Source: Isoetes taiwanensis (Eukaryota; Streptophyta; Lycopodiopsida; Isoetales; Isoetaceae). From it: a stretch of DNA of 64,000 nt. The notes beneath the pieces are model-generated. The model made no database searches, was not told the DNA's origin, and saw only the letters and a list, made by a program, of their open reading frames with translations. The position numbers and the translations under genes are program-made. Positions 20,047-29,934 of this stretch are shown here, in pieces; the stretch's first letter is position 1; each line of letters starts with the position of its first letter. The DNA is taken from the NCBI GenBank assembly GCA_021234155.1, contig JAJEKV010000023.1, positions 5,851,945 through 5,915,944 on the forward strand, in the 5' to 3' direction.

Positions 20047-21412
20047 GAATAGAATAGAATAGAATAGTTTTTTTAACGTCCACGGAGACCAATAGGTCAT
20101 GGGACCCATACAATGGGCTAGTACAATCATTACTACTAGGATTAAAAAACCCCTGCCTCGAAAGGTTTTCAAGGGAAAAACCTTTGCAGTAATGATGATA
20201 CTAGATAAGCGGAGATAATGACTACTGAGGGCTCAGTAATTGCAGACGTTTATCTAGAACCTCAAGTATGTATAATGCTAAGTCATGCACAGATGGTGCT
20301 CTGAGAAGTTGTGGAAGCGTGGAATGGAATGCTAAGGTCAAAAAATGATTCCGGACTATCTCAAAAGCAGGGCAACTCAGAAGAGTATGGTTTTCATCTT
20401 CAATAACACGTGAATCGGCAATAGGCACATAGTCTTGCTTTCGCGGCAATTGCGGCCGCTCCCATCTATCTGTCTCAATCCAGTGCTTTGTGGGACCCCC
20501 GCGAATTGATGCAATAGCTACAAGCTTGTTCTGGACAATGAAGCAAGCAAATAAGCTTTAACGCCAAGGTGGGATTTATGTGTGCATGATAATGATCGGT
20601 TTTCACTTGGGCCAAAGTAATCTGCGTCCCATATCTTTTGAGAAAACGACCATTGAGATATTGTTGCAAAAGCTCGGGATCGAACCGGCAAGCATCGGCG
20701 GTGCTCGGTTAATGACCCAACAGGCAAACCATGTAGTGCAATGCTCTTTCCAACATCGTTTGAAACGCCGAGGAGATTCACCATGGCAAGTGCAAGAACG
20801 GGATACCTAACATCATCCATGTGGTGCACCTTGCGGATATAGTGGAGATGGCGCTTCATGGGCGTAATGTTGAAGAGGCCAAAAACCTGTCTCTTTGTAA
20901 AAGAATAGCATAGGGCACCGTTGTTTTAACTCAGAGGCGGTGAAGTGAGAAAGGACTTTTGCACCCGGCCCAAGCTCTCCCAAGCACTAGCACTAATGGC
21001 GAGGCCCCATACTTGAGAACCATACAAGAAAAAACTGGCTCTACCAAAGCCCGAAACAAGTGGGCTTTCCGTGGCCAATCATGAATTTCTGCGCGAAAAC
21101 AATTGTTTTGCATTGCATAGAGTGCTCTCCATCCAGCAGCCATCCGCTTGGTAATATACTGTTCCCAAAGTGTGTTCTTACAGAATTCTACACCAAGATA
21201 CTTGTAGCTATCTACAACTTCAACTTCGCGGCTATCATAGTGCATAGGGGGAACATTGTGACGAGAAGATTGAACTACCAAAAGCTTGGTCTTTTGGAGA
21301 TTAACACGCAGACCTGTGTTCTCACAAAAACTGTGCAGAGCATGTAAATGTTGCTGCCTGGAATATAGAAGATCAGGAACCTGGAATAGTGAACCTGGAA
21401 TAGTATCATTCG
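20047..21412 (-). mobile_element. LINE fragment, minus strand, (TATTC)n tail, 5'-truncated
   Basis: In minus-strand reading, RT thumb residues …LHSFCENTGLRVNLQKTKLLV… and …EVVDSYKYLGVEFCKNTLW… (21330-21150) are followed by …GWRALYAMQNNCF… and …LVEPVFSCMVLKYGAS…. Decayed C-terminal segments with a zinc-knuckle-like IEDENHTLLSCPAFEIVRNHF (20400-20330) come next, then a 3' UTR with TCCGTGGACGTTAAAAAAA and a (TATTC)n end (20067-20047). RT catalytic motifs are missing, so it is truncated before the palm. It abuts a desaturase gene fragment in the same orientation. Confidence 0.75.
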
Positions 21413-21640
21413 TACCTAATATAGAATGCCAGAAAAGAACTTCACTACTATCATCACAGGGCTGAGCCCCGCAATAGGCAAATGTGTACTCCAACCATTT
21501 CGAAAATTTGAAGCTTTTGTGTGAAAAGTTTCTATGATATGGAAGCGTAATGCCCAACAATCCTGTAATCGCATACAAAAGCAGAAAGTAACTAAATGGC
21601 ACCCCAAGAGAAGGTAAATGGCACTAGAAGGCAAAGCAAA
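21413..21640 (-). pseudogene. Delta-9 acyl-lipid desaturase (ADS/FAD5-type) fragment
   Basis: The minus strand encodes …LLLYAITGLLGITLPYHRNF, then SHKSFKFSKWLEYTFAYCGA. This is the first membrane helix and first histidine box (HRNFSH, HxxxxH) of plant membrane-bound delta-9 desaturases, which insert a double bond into acyl-lipids or acyl-CoA using a di-iron centre. Homology stops after CGAQ, where an intron would be expected. The remaining two histidine boxes are absent, and the frame runs on into LINE sequence. It is therefore an exon fragment, not a gene. Being in frame with the LINE thumb creates an artificial 223-residue chimera. Confidence 0.75.
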
Positions 21641-21749
21641 TGCATGCCCCCCAGGAAGGAAACATATCCAATGTCCTTAGAACTCCATTCCCTAGTCATA
21701 AAATAAGGTCTTTCCTTCTCGCTACCAAATTGGAAAACAATATACTATG

Positions 21750-22120
21750 CTCCTTGAATCTATCCTTCAATTCTGCATCTGTTGCTCTGCTGCATCCTCC
21801 CTAAGCACACAAGCAACTGTAAAAGACTTTCCTAACTTCAAAATCTGTGGCCACTTTACTGTGAAATCACAGCGCAAACAAAACTCTTTTGAAGGCTTGG
21901 AAAAGCTGGTGCTTCTGCAAAGCTCTTGAAATTCTGATTGAGGAGCAAGGTTGTGCAGCAAGGCATTGGAGAAACAGGTGCGACTTGAAAAAGAAGAAGG
22001 AAATAATTGGGTTGTATTAGTTTCAACAAATCCTTCACCAGGCTCATAGCCGTAGGGCTCTGAGGCGGCACCATCACAAAGCGCCGCTTCTTTATCATAT
22101 TTGCTCCATTTCAGGTCATA
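21750..22120 (-). pseudogene. Coding-like fragment upstream of the desaturase exon
   Basis: A minus-strand frame from ~22120 reads DLKWSKYDKEAALCDGAASE…, …EPGEGFVETNTTQLFPSSF…, …KEFCLRCDFTVKWPQILKLG… to a stop near 21767, with no internal stop. Codon texture looks genuine. It could be the N-terminal, transit-peptide-like exon of the same desaturase locus or a different captured exon. I do not recognise the sequence. Confidence 0.35.
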
Positions 22121-22439
22121 AACAAGCCCAAATCCCTGTTACTAAAGGAGAAGATTTGAATAAAAAATCTGTGTTCCAGTTACCCGGTCCAGAACATCCT
22201 TGATCCACAACGCAACTGACCGTGCATTTACAGGGAACAAAGGGTTTTTAGCAGTCATCAACATATACTGAGTATATTCCAGCATATACTCAGTATATCC
22301 CACAAACCCACATAAACGAGGGTTTGCCCCCCTAAGATGTTATTAAATAATTTCAACAACAAAAATAATTACAAAAATGTCCATTCTTACCAATATCAAC
22401 ATGGGCTGTTGCCAATGTTGCACGTATTAACCGAGTAAA

Positions 22440-22494
22440 AAACGAATGGGGCAGGACGTTGCACACGTTTACTAGTTCTATTCTATTCTATTGT
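22440..22494 (+). mobile_element. Possible degenerate Helitron end next to (TTCTA)n
   Basis: GCACACGTTTACTAG|T at 22459-22474 resembles the ends seen at 7727 and 17911 (CACGTTTCTAG|T), but the hairpin upstream is poor. It is followed by TTCTATTCTATTCTATTG, the tail unit of the local LINE family. Evidence is limited to this terminus. Confidence 0.3.
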
Positions 22495-23112
22495 TCAGGC
22501 TCAAAAAACAGATACAATTTCTTTTCGATCAGAAGCTCTTCCGCTGCGGTCTTGTTTGAAGAACATTCCATTTTTCAAGGGAGCGATTAGCGATTGTGGT
22601 TTCTGTTTCCTATGCAAGAGTGTTAAAAAGGGATAAAGGCTAGCAGGTAAACTCTTTTCACACCTCCCACACTTTCTTTGAAACTCTCTGGAAGTCTTAT
22701 CCCAGATATTAGATGAATTTTGCTCTCAAGCGTACAGCTGATAACCACATTTGCAATGCTGTTCTACCGAAGGAAGGTCTCAAACTTCTACTGGTAGATT
22801 ATCCCATACCCTTCCTACTTTAGAGGCATCTCCAATTCGATACCGTTTTCTATAACCGGCATCAATTTTTCATCTTCTCTGTCTAATAACCTTCATCTCT
22901 GCCCATTAAGCATAACCTGCTAGTGGGCAGGACAATGTGCCGAATTATGTTGGCAGTTCAATTACGGACTAAAAATTCCGAGGAAATAAAATCCAGGTTC
23001 CGTCATATGATTTCTCTTCCATGCTCAATGACGGCCAAGATGCAAACAAATGCAGACGAGATAGAGACAAGGGGGCTATGATCTACATTTGTGGGTTTTG
23101 AAGGGGCGTGGA
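22495..23112. other. Upstream region of the PPR gene
   Basis: There is no long ORF and no recognisable repeat. It is likely promoter and leader of the PPR gene. No convincing TATA box could be singled out. An ATG at 23078 opens only a six-codon ORF before the PPR frame. Confidence 0.4.
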
Positions 23113-25080
23113 ATGGCACAGGCTATACTTGTCATATTCTCCACCAAAGTCTGGTACAATCAAAGGCATGACAGGGACCAAATACAAGGGGAATGCGCTA
23201 TGCAAACTTTCATTCTCGGTAGGGCTAAATTGAAAGTATTTGTTTGTAACTTGAGCAAGAGTGCAAAATATGTTTCTAGGAATGAGGGAAATAAAAATGC
23301 AGTTGCTGTAAGTAAACTAGCTGCCCAGTTAAGGAGATGTGCTGATCCTAAATTTTTGGTAGAAGGTAAGCTGATACATGATCAGATTGTCGAAGTTGGT
23401 CTGGGAGATAACGTCTTTTTGAAAAATCTCCTCCTGCAGATGTATGGCAAGTGTGGAGCTCTTGATGATGCCCGTATGCTTTTTGACAAAATGCATTGTA
23501 AAAATTCCTTTACCTGGAACATAATGATCACTGCCTATAACCAACGAGGTCAGCTTAAGAAGGCCTTCCAACTCTTTCAACAGATGCCTGAAAAGAATGT
23601 AGTTACATGGACTGCCATGCTTGCAGCTCATGCACAACATGGGGACATAAGCAATGCTCTCAAGTTCTTCAAAGACATGCCCAAACGAAATGTAGTCTCA
23701 TGGAATGCGATGATCACAGCATATGGCCAGGTGGGTCTGCTTGAGGCAGCTCTTCAGCTCTTTAAAGCAATGCCTAGCAAAAATATAGTGTCATGGAATG
23801 CCATAATTTCATGTTACATTCAACATGGTCACCTGAAACAGGCATTAAAGTTGTTCCAACGAATGCCTAAGAGGGATCTAATCACTTGTAACCTTATGAT
23901 TTCAGCATATGTGCAATATGGTCAGCTACAGGAAGCATTTCAAGTTTTCACAGAAATGCCTTACAAGGATGCTATTTCCTGGAATGCAATAATTTCAGGT
24001 TACGCACAGCATGGTATCTTCGCGGAAGCTCTCCAGCTTTTTCAGCAAATGCCTCAGCAGGATATTTCATCCTGCAATGCTATATTAACAGGTTATATAC
24101 ATCACAGGAGATTCCAGGAGGCTGTTCAGTTCTTCAAGCAAATGCCTAATCATAATGTCGTTTCTTGGACTCTCATAATTGTAGCTTATGCCCAGAATGG
24201 GCAGCTTGAAGAGGGTTTTAAGATCTTTCAGAAGATATCTAGCAGGGATCAGGTCTTATGGAATACAATGATTGCACTACACGCCCAGCATGGTAAGTTG
24301 GAGCAAGCCCTAGTACTGTTTCGGAATATGCCTAAGCAAGATGCTGCCGCTTGGACTGCTATAATTGCAGGTAATGCTCAGAATGAAAAGCTTAAAGAGG
24401 CACTCGAGCTTTTTGAAGAAATGCGTATAGCAAATGTTAGGCCAGAGTCTATCATGTTTATGAGCCTTCTTAATGCATGTGCAAGGCATGCAAATTTGGT
24501 GCAAGGCAAGAGAATGCATCTGCACATTATAAGTGACTCAGACACCCGTATAGGCAATGCTATTGTGGATATGTATGGCAAGTGTGGAAGAGTGGTTGAT
24601 GCAGTAATAATGTTTGATAGAATGCCCATTAGGAATACAGTCACATGGAATACAATCATTGAAGTATATACTCAGCAAGAATGTGGAAAGAAGGCATTGC
24701 ATATATTTCAACGGATGAAACTAGAAGGTGTATTGCCAGATGCAATTACCTGCACAAGTGTTATTTGTGCATGTTGTTACGCTGGCCTAGCGGATGAGAG
24801 TTGTCACTTCTTTGTTTCCATGAGCAAGGATTTTGACTTTGCAATATCTTTAAAGCACTATACATATTGGGTTGATCTCCTTGGACGAGTAGCACAATCA
24901 GATGAAGCAGAGGACTCAATAAATAACATGCCATTTAGGCCTGACATTGTATTATGGACAACTTTGGTTAGCTCCTGCGGCCTTCAAGCTGACGTTGAAA
25001 GAGCCAGACGTGTTGCACAACATATTTTGGCCTTAAATGCTGATATTGCTCCTGCATACATATTGTTTCCAAGTGCATAG
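23113..25080 (+). CDS. Pentatricopeptide repeat (PPR) protein, SS-rich, with truncated E1 motif
   Basis: This is a probable organelle RNA-binding protein in which each repeat recognises one RNA base. The single-exon ORF has its first ATG at 23113 (655 aa). A second Met at 23200 (MQTFILGRAKLKVFVCNLSK…) begins a better organelle-targeting-like peptide. After a P/L pair come about ten consecutive 31-residue S-type repeats of the form MPxKNVVSWNAMIxAYxQxGxLxxAL…LF. One further long repeat set follows (VRPESIMFMSLLNACARHA…), then …LLGRVAQSDEAED… and an E1-like end (WTTLVSSCGLQADVERARRV, PAYILFPSA) that stops inside E1. No E2 or DYW deaminase is present. Long S-repeat runs are typical of lycophyte and fern PPRs. 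If functional, it would bind RNA and rely on partner proteins for editing. The frame is intact; expression is unknown. Confidence 0.85.
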   Translation: MAQAILVIFSTKVWYNQRHDRDQIQGECAMQTFILGRAKLKVFVCNLSKSAKYVSRNEGNKNAVAVSKLAAQLRRCADPKFLVEGKLIHDQIVEVGLGDNVFLKNLLLQMYGKCGALDDARMLFDKMHCKNSFTWNIMITAYNQRGQLKKAFQLFQQMPEKNVVTWTAMLAAHAQHGDISNALKFFKDMPKRNVVSWNAMITAYGQVGLLEAALQLFKAMPSKNIVSWNAIISCYIQHGHLKQALKLFQRMPKRDLITCNLMISAYVQYGQLQEAFQVFTEMPYKDAISWNAIISGYAQHGIFAEALQLFQQMPQQDISSCNAILTGYIHHRRFQEAVQFFKQMPNHNVVSWTLIIVAYAQNGQLEEGFKIFQKISSRDQVLWNTMIALHAQHGKLEQALVLFRNMPKQDAAAWTAIIAGNAQNEKLKEALELFEEMRIANVRPESIMFMSLLNACARHANLVQGKRMHLHIISDSDTRIGNAIVDMYGKCGRVVDAVIMFDRMPIRNTVTWNTIIEVYTQQECGKKALHIFQRMKLEGVLPDAITCTSVICACCYAGLADESCHFFVSMSKDFDFAISLKHYTYWVDLLGRVAQSDEAEDSINNMPFRPDIVLWTTLVSSCGLQADVERARRVAQHILALNADIAPAYILFPSA

Positions 25081-25830
25081 CTAGGTGTGATAGGGGCAGT
25101 ACCCTATAGACAAAATGCAAATCTGAATGTTAAGGACTTCTTGGGTAGTCTGAATAATCTTGCCTTCCTCCTTTTGCTTCATTGTAGTATGTCCTTACAG
25201 TGAGATGTTTTCAGTGTGCAGAAATAGAAGCACGTGAACAGCTTGAGAAAGAGAAAGATGTCATATTGAAGTATCTACGAACTGAAGCTAGCAATGAGGT
25301 ATATTGTTTATTACTGTTATTACAAGGACATTTTTTTAGTTAATGTTAATGCAATGCACAAGTTCATCACGAGTGTCAAAATAAGAATCTAAGAGACTGA
25401 TCTAGGTATCATCAGGCAGGGTAGTCGATTCTTTTCTATATGGACAACCAAATGTCCTATTCCCTTCATGACAGCCCTAACACCTCATAAGTGAATACTT
25501 TTATTCAATATTACAACTGTCTTCTCTCTATTTTCTTCACCTGGATATTTTGAGGAATGCAAGTTGTAACCAATAAGACCATGATAGGTTTCATGTAGTT
25601 AAGAGAAAAAGAATGTGCTCTTGAGGACAATTTTGGCCTGACAAACATTGAGTTTTCAATTCTATAGTGTTCCCATGTTTATGCCAGATTTCTTATTTGT
25701 TAGGAAAACAAAATACTCAGAAAATTGGACATCCTTTAGTTCTCACAATGCACAACTCTTTAGGGCCAGAATCAAAGACACGATTCTCAAGTTAAGTCCC
25801 AGGTACGATTATCAGCAACACTTATAATCT
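25081..25830 (+). other. Downstream region with one exon-like coiled-coil segment
   Basis: At 25222-25300 the sequence AG|AAATAGAAGCACGTGAAC… reads EIEAREQLEKEKDVILKYLR…EASNE before a GT (GAG|GTATATTG), which looks like a small charged coiled-coil exon of some other gene. Acceptor and donor are both plausible. It may be a captured exon or part of a gene whose other exons I cannot place. The rest is AT-rich spacer. Confidence 0.35.
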
Positions 25831-26175
25831 ATGCTTTTCACACGAGAATTTGTGCAGCAATTTGTCCGTTCATATACAAAAGTCCAAATAAAAGGGATTT
25901 GTTTTCGGCATAAATTAGCAGAGGGTCTTCTATCTGCCGAAGGGTATTGCGCTTTTGTTAGCATGGATTGGCTGGAAGAGGAGGTTGAAGCCCAAATTTT
26001 AGCATCATTGCCAATCAGAGATGCTATTAGATCATGCGCGGTGTGTAAGAGGTGGAAAGAAATTGTGTTCTCGCATGCGTTTCTCAAGCTGAGGGCTATG
26101 TATGCTCCTCCACAGAGAGTACTGGTTTTTGACATCAGAGAAGAAGCTCTCAATACTAGGTGGACCCAATACTAG
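25831..26175 (+). pseudogene. F-box protein N-terminal fragment (F-box/kelch family)
   Basis: From the Met at 25963 it reads MDWLEEEVEAQILASLPIRD then AIRSCAVCKRWKEIVFSHAF. This is a good F-box (LxxLPxRDxxRxxxVCKxWK), the Skp1-binding part of SCF ubiquitin ligases. It is followed by …LKLRAMYAPPQRVLVFDIRE…TRWTQY and a stop at 26173. Full F-box/kelch proteins continue for ~250 more residues with beta-propeller repeats, which are missing here. An upstream in-frame ATG exists at 25831. Related kelch relics lie at 29.9-30.8 and 33.5 kb. It may be a first exon, but no downstream exon was found. Confidence 0.65.
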
Positions 26176-26721
26176 TTTTGGGATCGATCGAGGTGCAACT
26201 CCGCGATCCATTTGGTGACGCCTATATACCATTATACCATATATAAAGCAGTAACATTTCTGTTCTTAAAAAATAGGAAGTATTTTTTCTGGGCTGAGCA
26301 CAGCCCTGGGCCTGACACGTATGTGTCCATTGCATTTTCTAATTCCAACAAAAAGAAAAACCTTCATGACACGGCACTTCTTTTCCCCTGGTTTTTTGCT
26401 CCGAGCTCTGGCGATGGCCGATTGATGGCCTGGAGGCGCTCTTTGAGGGCGCTTTTCTTTCTTCTAACTCCACACGTGCCATGGCAGATGGTCTAGAGTC
26501 CCTTCCGCCTCACCAGGGGGAGCTTTCCTGCATCTGTTGAACCAAGCCAGGTAAAAGTCCTTCTTAAGCAGATGAAACCAGGGTATTCCAAGCTATGGAG
26601 GTCTTAAACAGATGAAACAAGGGTATTCCAGGCTGGGGTAGTGGAATTCGATCTTATTGCTTCTTTTTGGTTGCTGGTTCAGGTAACGACTTCTTGCGAG
26701 AATAGACTATTCTCTAGTTGA
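26176..26721. other. Spacer and probable SAMDC promoter and leader
   Basis: A near-duplicate of AAACCAGGGTATTCCAAGCT occurs at about 26575 and 26612 (period ~37 bp). No gene is seen. Its position 5' of the tiny uORF suggests it contains the SAMDC promoter and the first leader exon. Confidence 0.4.
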
Positions 26722-26733
26722 ATGGTGTTATGA
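26722..26733 (+). promoter_or_regulatory. Tiny upstream ORF of SAMDC (3 codons)
   Basis: ATGGTGTTATGA encodes Met-Val-Leu-stop. Its stop TGA overlaps the ATG of the next uORF by one base (TGATG at 26731-26735). In plant AdoMetDC mRNAs a tiny uORF of 2-4 codons overlapping the small uORF by exactly one nucleotide is conserved; it modulates how many ribosomes read the small uORF at low polyamine. Matching this arrangement to the letter supports the assignment. Confidence 0.8.
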
Positions 26734-26877
26734 TGGACTCAAAGGGCGTGACGGACGATAGCAGCAGTAGTAGTAGTTTTTCACCACGAAGCTCCACTTG
26801 GATACGTGATTGAAGACGTTAGGCCAAACGGTGTAATTCTAAAATTCCTACTTGCTGGTGGCTTCTCGGTGGTATGA
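26733..26877 (+). promoter_or_regulatory. Small conserved upstream ORF of SAMDC, frameshifted
   Basis: The ATG at 26733 starts MDSKGVTDDSSSSSSF…. The typical plant SAMDC uORF begins MESKGGKK…SSSSS and continues with EAPLGYxIEDVRPNG. Here EAPLGYVIEDVRPNG is present at 26788-26832, but one frame away; the initiated frame ends at 26813 after 26 codons. One extra T in the TTTTT run at 26777-26781 accounts for the shift. The downstream frame ends at 26877 without the usual C-terminal residues, possibly because an intron begins near 26868 (TCGGTGGTATG). This uORF normally represses main-ORF translation when polyamines are high; the shift would disable that. Confidence 0.8.
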
Positions 26878-27336
26878 ATTCTGATCTCTTGTGCATAATA
26901 GCCTCTTGTGCATAATAGCCTGTTTATTTTTATTAATGGATCTTTTTTGCATAATATCCTTCTATGTTACTTTTAAATAATCGAAGGCCACCTTATTTAT
27001 TTCCATAGTCAGGAGGAGTAAGCTTGATGTTATATGCATTCAATTATGTTTATTAAATCATTTTTAGGACTCCTTATAGTTCTTGCAATGTCTGCTTTTT
27101 TTGTTCTAAGTTCCATTTTTTATTTGCTGCTGATGTGTGCCTTTTTATCCTTATGTGTCAGGGTGCTCGACCATCCTGACATTCACTCACTGAAAAAGGG
27201 GAGGTGTGTGGACTGGTCTTTACTCGGGCTGGCAGACTAGTCCTTTGAAGGCACACCATCTTGAATCTAGTTCTATTTTCTCAGTAAGGCTCCGTATACA
27301 TACGACTAGTAAGATTAAGATTAAATATAATCAAAG

Positions 27337-28528
27337 ATGACAGCTATAGGCTTTGAATGGGTTTGAAAAGCGGTTGGAAGTTGAGTTCATCTCTCCTGCT
27401 TTATTTATGGATCCTTCTGGCTTAGGATTGAGGTCTTTAAAACGAAATGACATTGATAAGATATTGGCAGCTGCAGAATGCACCATAGTATCACAGCTTA
27501 GCAATGATCAATTTGACTCTTATATATTGTCTGAGTCCAGCCTCTTTATTTACCCTCTTAAGATAATCATCAAGACATGTGGCACCACTAACCTCTTGAA
27601 TGCCATTCCTGTGCTGCTAGATTATGCATCATCTTTGTGTCTTAAAGTGTGTCGCTGCAAGTATACACGTGGGACATTCTTCTTTCCTGCACTACAACCT
27701 GAACCCCATGGAAGTTTCAATGATGAGGTGACGTACTTGGAGAAGTATTTTGGAAACTTGGGATCAGGAGGCAGAGCTTATATCATGGGGGGATCATCCC
27801 TTCAGAATAAATGGCACATTTATGTTGCATCTGCTGAGAGCTCTATTTCCTTTCCCATGATATCATCTCCGATGACAATGGAAACGTGCATGACCAAGTT
27901 GGACAAGGATGCTGCCTCAGAGTTTTTTAAAGATAAGAACAAGACTGCTGCGGAAATGACAAAGAATTCTGGGATTGATCACATCCTGCCAAATTCCCAG
28001 ATATGTGATTATGCATTTGATCCATGTGGTTATTCTATGAACAGCGTGGAAGGTTTGGCATATTCCACTATACATGTGACACCAGAGGATATCTGTAGTT
28101 ATGCAAGCTTTGAAACTATGGGGTATGGGCCTAGTGATACGGATATGAAAGCTGTAATTAATAGAGCAGTGGCATGCTTCAGGCCTGGTTTTCTTTCCCT
28201 GGCTTTATATGCCAGCAACTCCCTTGGACAAAAAGCTGCAGCAAGGTGTTCATCCTTTTGCCCAGTTGGGTATTCATGTTTGGGGGCTAGCAAACAACAG
28301 TTGCCTGGTGGAGGAGTGATGATCTATCATGCATTTCAGCAGGACAAAGTAGACGGTGTCTATTGTGGTCTTGACATGCCTCAGAGAGGATTATCTGGTA
28401 ACAGATTTCAAAGCAGCAACCACGTGGCATATGAGCTAGACAATTTCTGTCTCTGCAATTCTGTTGACACGCTAAAGCATGCAGGTACTATGGAGGATGG
28501 TCATAATATTTTAGTTTCTCCTGTGTAA
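27337..28528 (+). CDS. SAMDC: S-adenosylmethionine decarboxylase proenzyme (AdoMetDC), frameshifted at codon 8
   Basis: This enzyme makes decarboxylated SAM, the aminopropyl donor for spermidine and spermine. The 391-codon body (27353-28528) matches plant AdoMetDC throughout: GFEKRLEVEF, the self-cleavage site YILSESS (pyruvoyl Ser at body residue 62), KTCGTT with catalytic Cys76, CGYSMN (processing Ser228), IHVTPED (His241) and YASFE. The intended start is ATG 27337 (MTAIGFE…), which precedes the body but is one base out of frame: GAATGGGTTTG has one base too many, so translation from it stops after nine codons. No other ATG precedes Glu8/Glu11-equivalent residues; the next in-frame Met is body residue 19. 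The 5' leader carries the tiny and small uORFs, with a probable leader intron between ~26870 and ~27330. All catalytic residues are intact, so this is either a very young pseudogene or a base-calling error. Confidence 0.9.
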
Positions 28529-29934
28529 AAAGCTGTGGATTGATACAAAATTATTATTGAGGCTTCCAAGATTTAATATTTCCAGACATTATTTAAAATG
28601 AGGATTTATATTATATTTTTTAGGTTTGTTTCTCTTATATATATTTTGTTGATTGATCGTATGGCATGGTTTGTGACTTGGTTGTTTTCCCCTTAGTCTG
28701 CAACCATAAGTATCATCAAACGATGAGGCGTCGTTGATCCGTGTGTAGAAGTGTCCACGTGGTGCACCATGGTTGGATAAAAAGATTTTGGGAGTTACCT
28801 TCTTTGGCTCTTTCGCCATGCCTTAACGAAACTGATCAAATTCTCACACAGAATGTAGTTTGCTAAAGTCTATTTTGAATGATCAACTTTAGGGGTGGAG
28901 GGTATTGGATAACCTAGGATTTACTCCTTGTTCTATTGTACCTAAATTAGTATACGTCATTTTGTGAGCATTGGTAAAATTTGCAGGCTTTGTTGCTTCT
29001 GAACAATTCTGCCATATAAATCTGGCCCAACGAGAGTAGAGAGGCACAATTGCAAACGAACTCTGAGCTTCAACGTTAAAGTCTTTTTGTTTGTCGTCGA
29101 TCTAATCTAGTTATGGTTTAAATTTATTGCTCAGAGAAAAACGATTCAAATGTTTACTTCTGTTTTTGTGCATCTTATCTAGGGAGTGCCGGATGGGTTT
29201 CAACATTTGTTGCATCAGAGGCCAAGTCTGCAAGTTCTGAACCTGTAGATTCGCCTTCATGCTGCACGCCTTTTGGCTGCGTGCGCATCTACTCCAGCAC
29301 AGCAACTAATTCTTTGATGTGTCTTCAAACAGAGCTCACTACTCGGATTTATTGTCTCTCTGCCATGATTTGTAAGGCCCATGGGCCTGATTTGTAGGCC
29401 CCAAAACGGAGGCCTAGTTGATTGCCATAGCAGAGCCCATATTCCTGTTTCATCTTCAATACCTTTAAATCCATCATGCAATATGGGTTCTAAACTTCAT
29501 TGTTCTAGCATGCATACACGAGTTGGGGAAGAGAAACGTTCGCGGCGGCCGTAAGGCCGCCGCGATAAGTTTCTTGTACCATTTATTGTGTTGATATTTG
29601 GGGGTTTGGCCTGTTTAGGTCGGAAATTGGAAAGTGGTGTATAAGTTGTGGAGGTTGGCAGTGTTGTTACCAATATGTGGAAGCCTTTAGGGGTGGCCAC
29701 ATGCAATCTTCAGGGCCCTCCCCTCCGTATATGAATCTGATACGAGAGGGGATACGAGAGAGGGGAAGAGCGGCAGGAACAGTTGTGGATGAGAAGAAAA
29801 CAGATGATCGGTCTAAAAATTACAGACGATCAATCTAAAAATTTTGGATGCTTCCCCTGTCAGATCGGAACATTGAAAAATGGCCTCCGACATCAACCGG
29901 AAGCCTCCACCTCCATTTTTGGGCGAAACTCCTT
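28529..29934. other. Intergenic region with strong GC hairpin
   Basis: The first ~100 bp are the probable SAMDC 3' UTR. No gene is seen in the rest. A perfect hairpin CGCGGCGGCC-GTAA-GGCCGCCGCG stands at 29541-29564, preceded by GAGAAACGTT. It resembles a Helitron terminal hairpin in minus orientation (hairpin then AACGTTTCTC), but the final CTRR is not present (CTCT). Confidence 0.5.

Noticed and set aside
27034-27240. 68-aa hydrophobic ORF as a small membrane protein
   Set aside because: It lies in the probable leader intron of SAMDC; Phe/Leu richness reflects T-rich intron composition.
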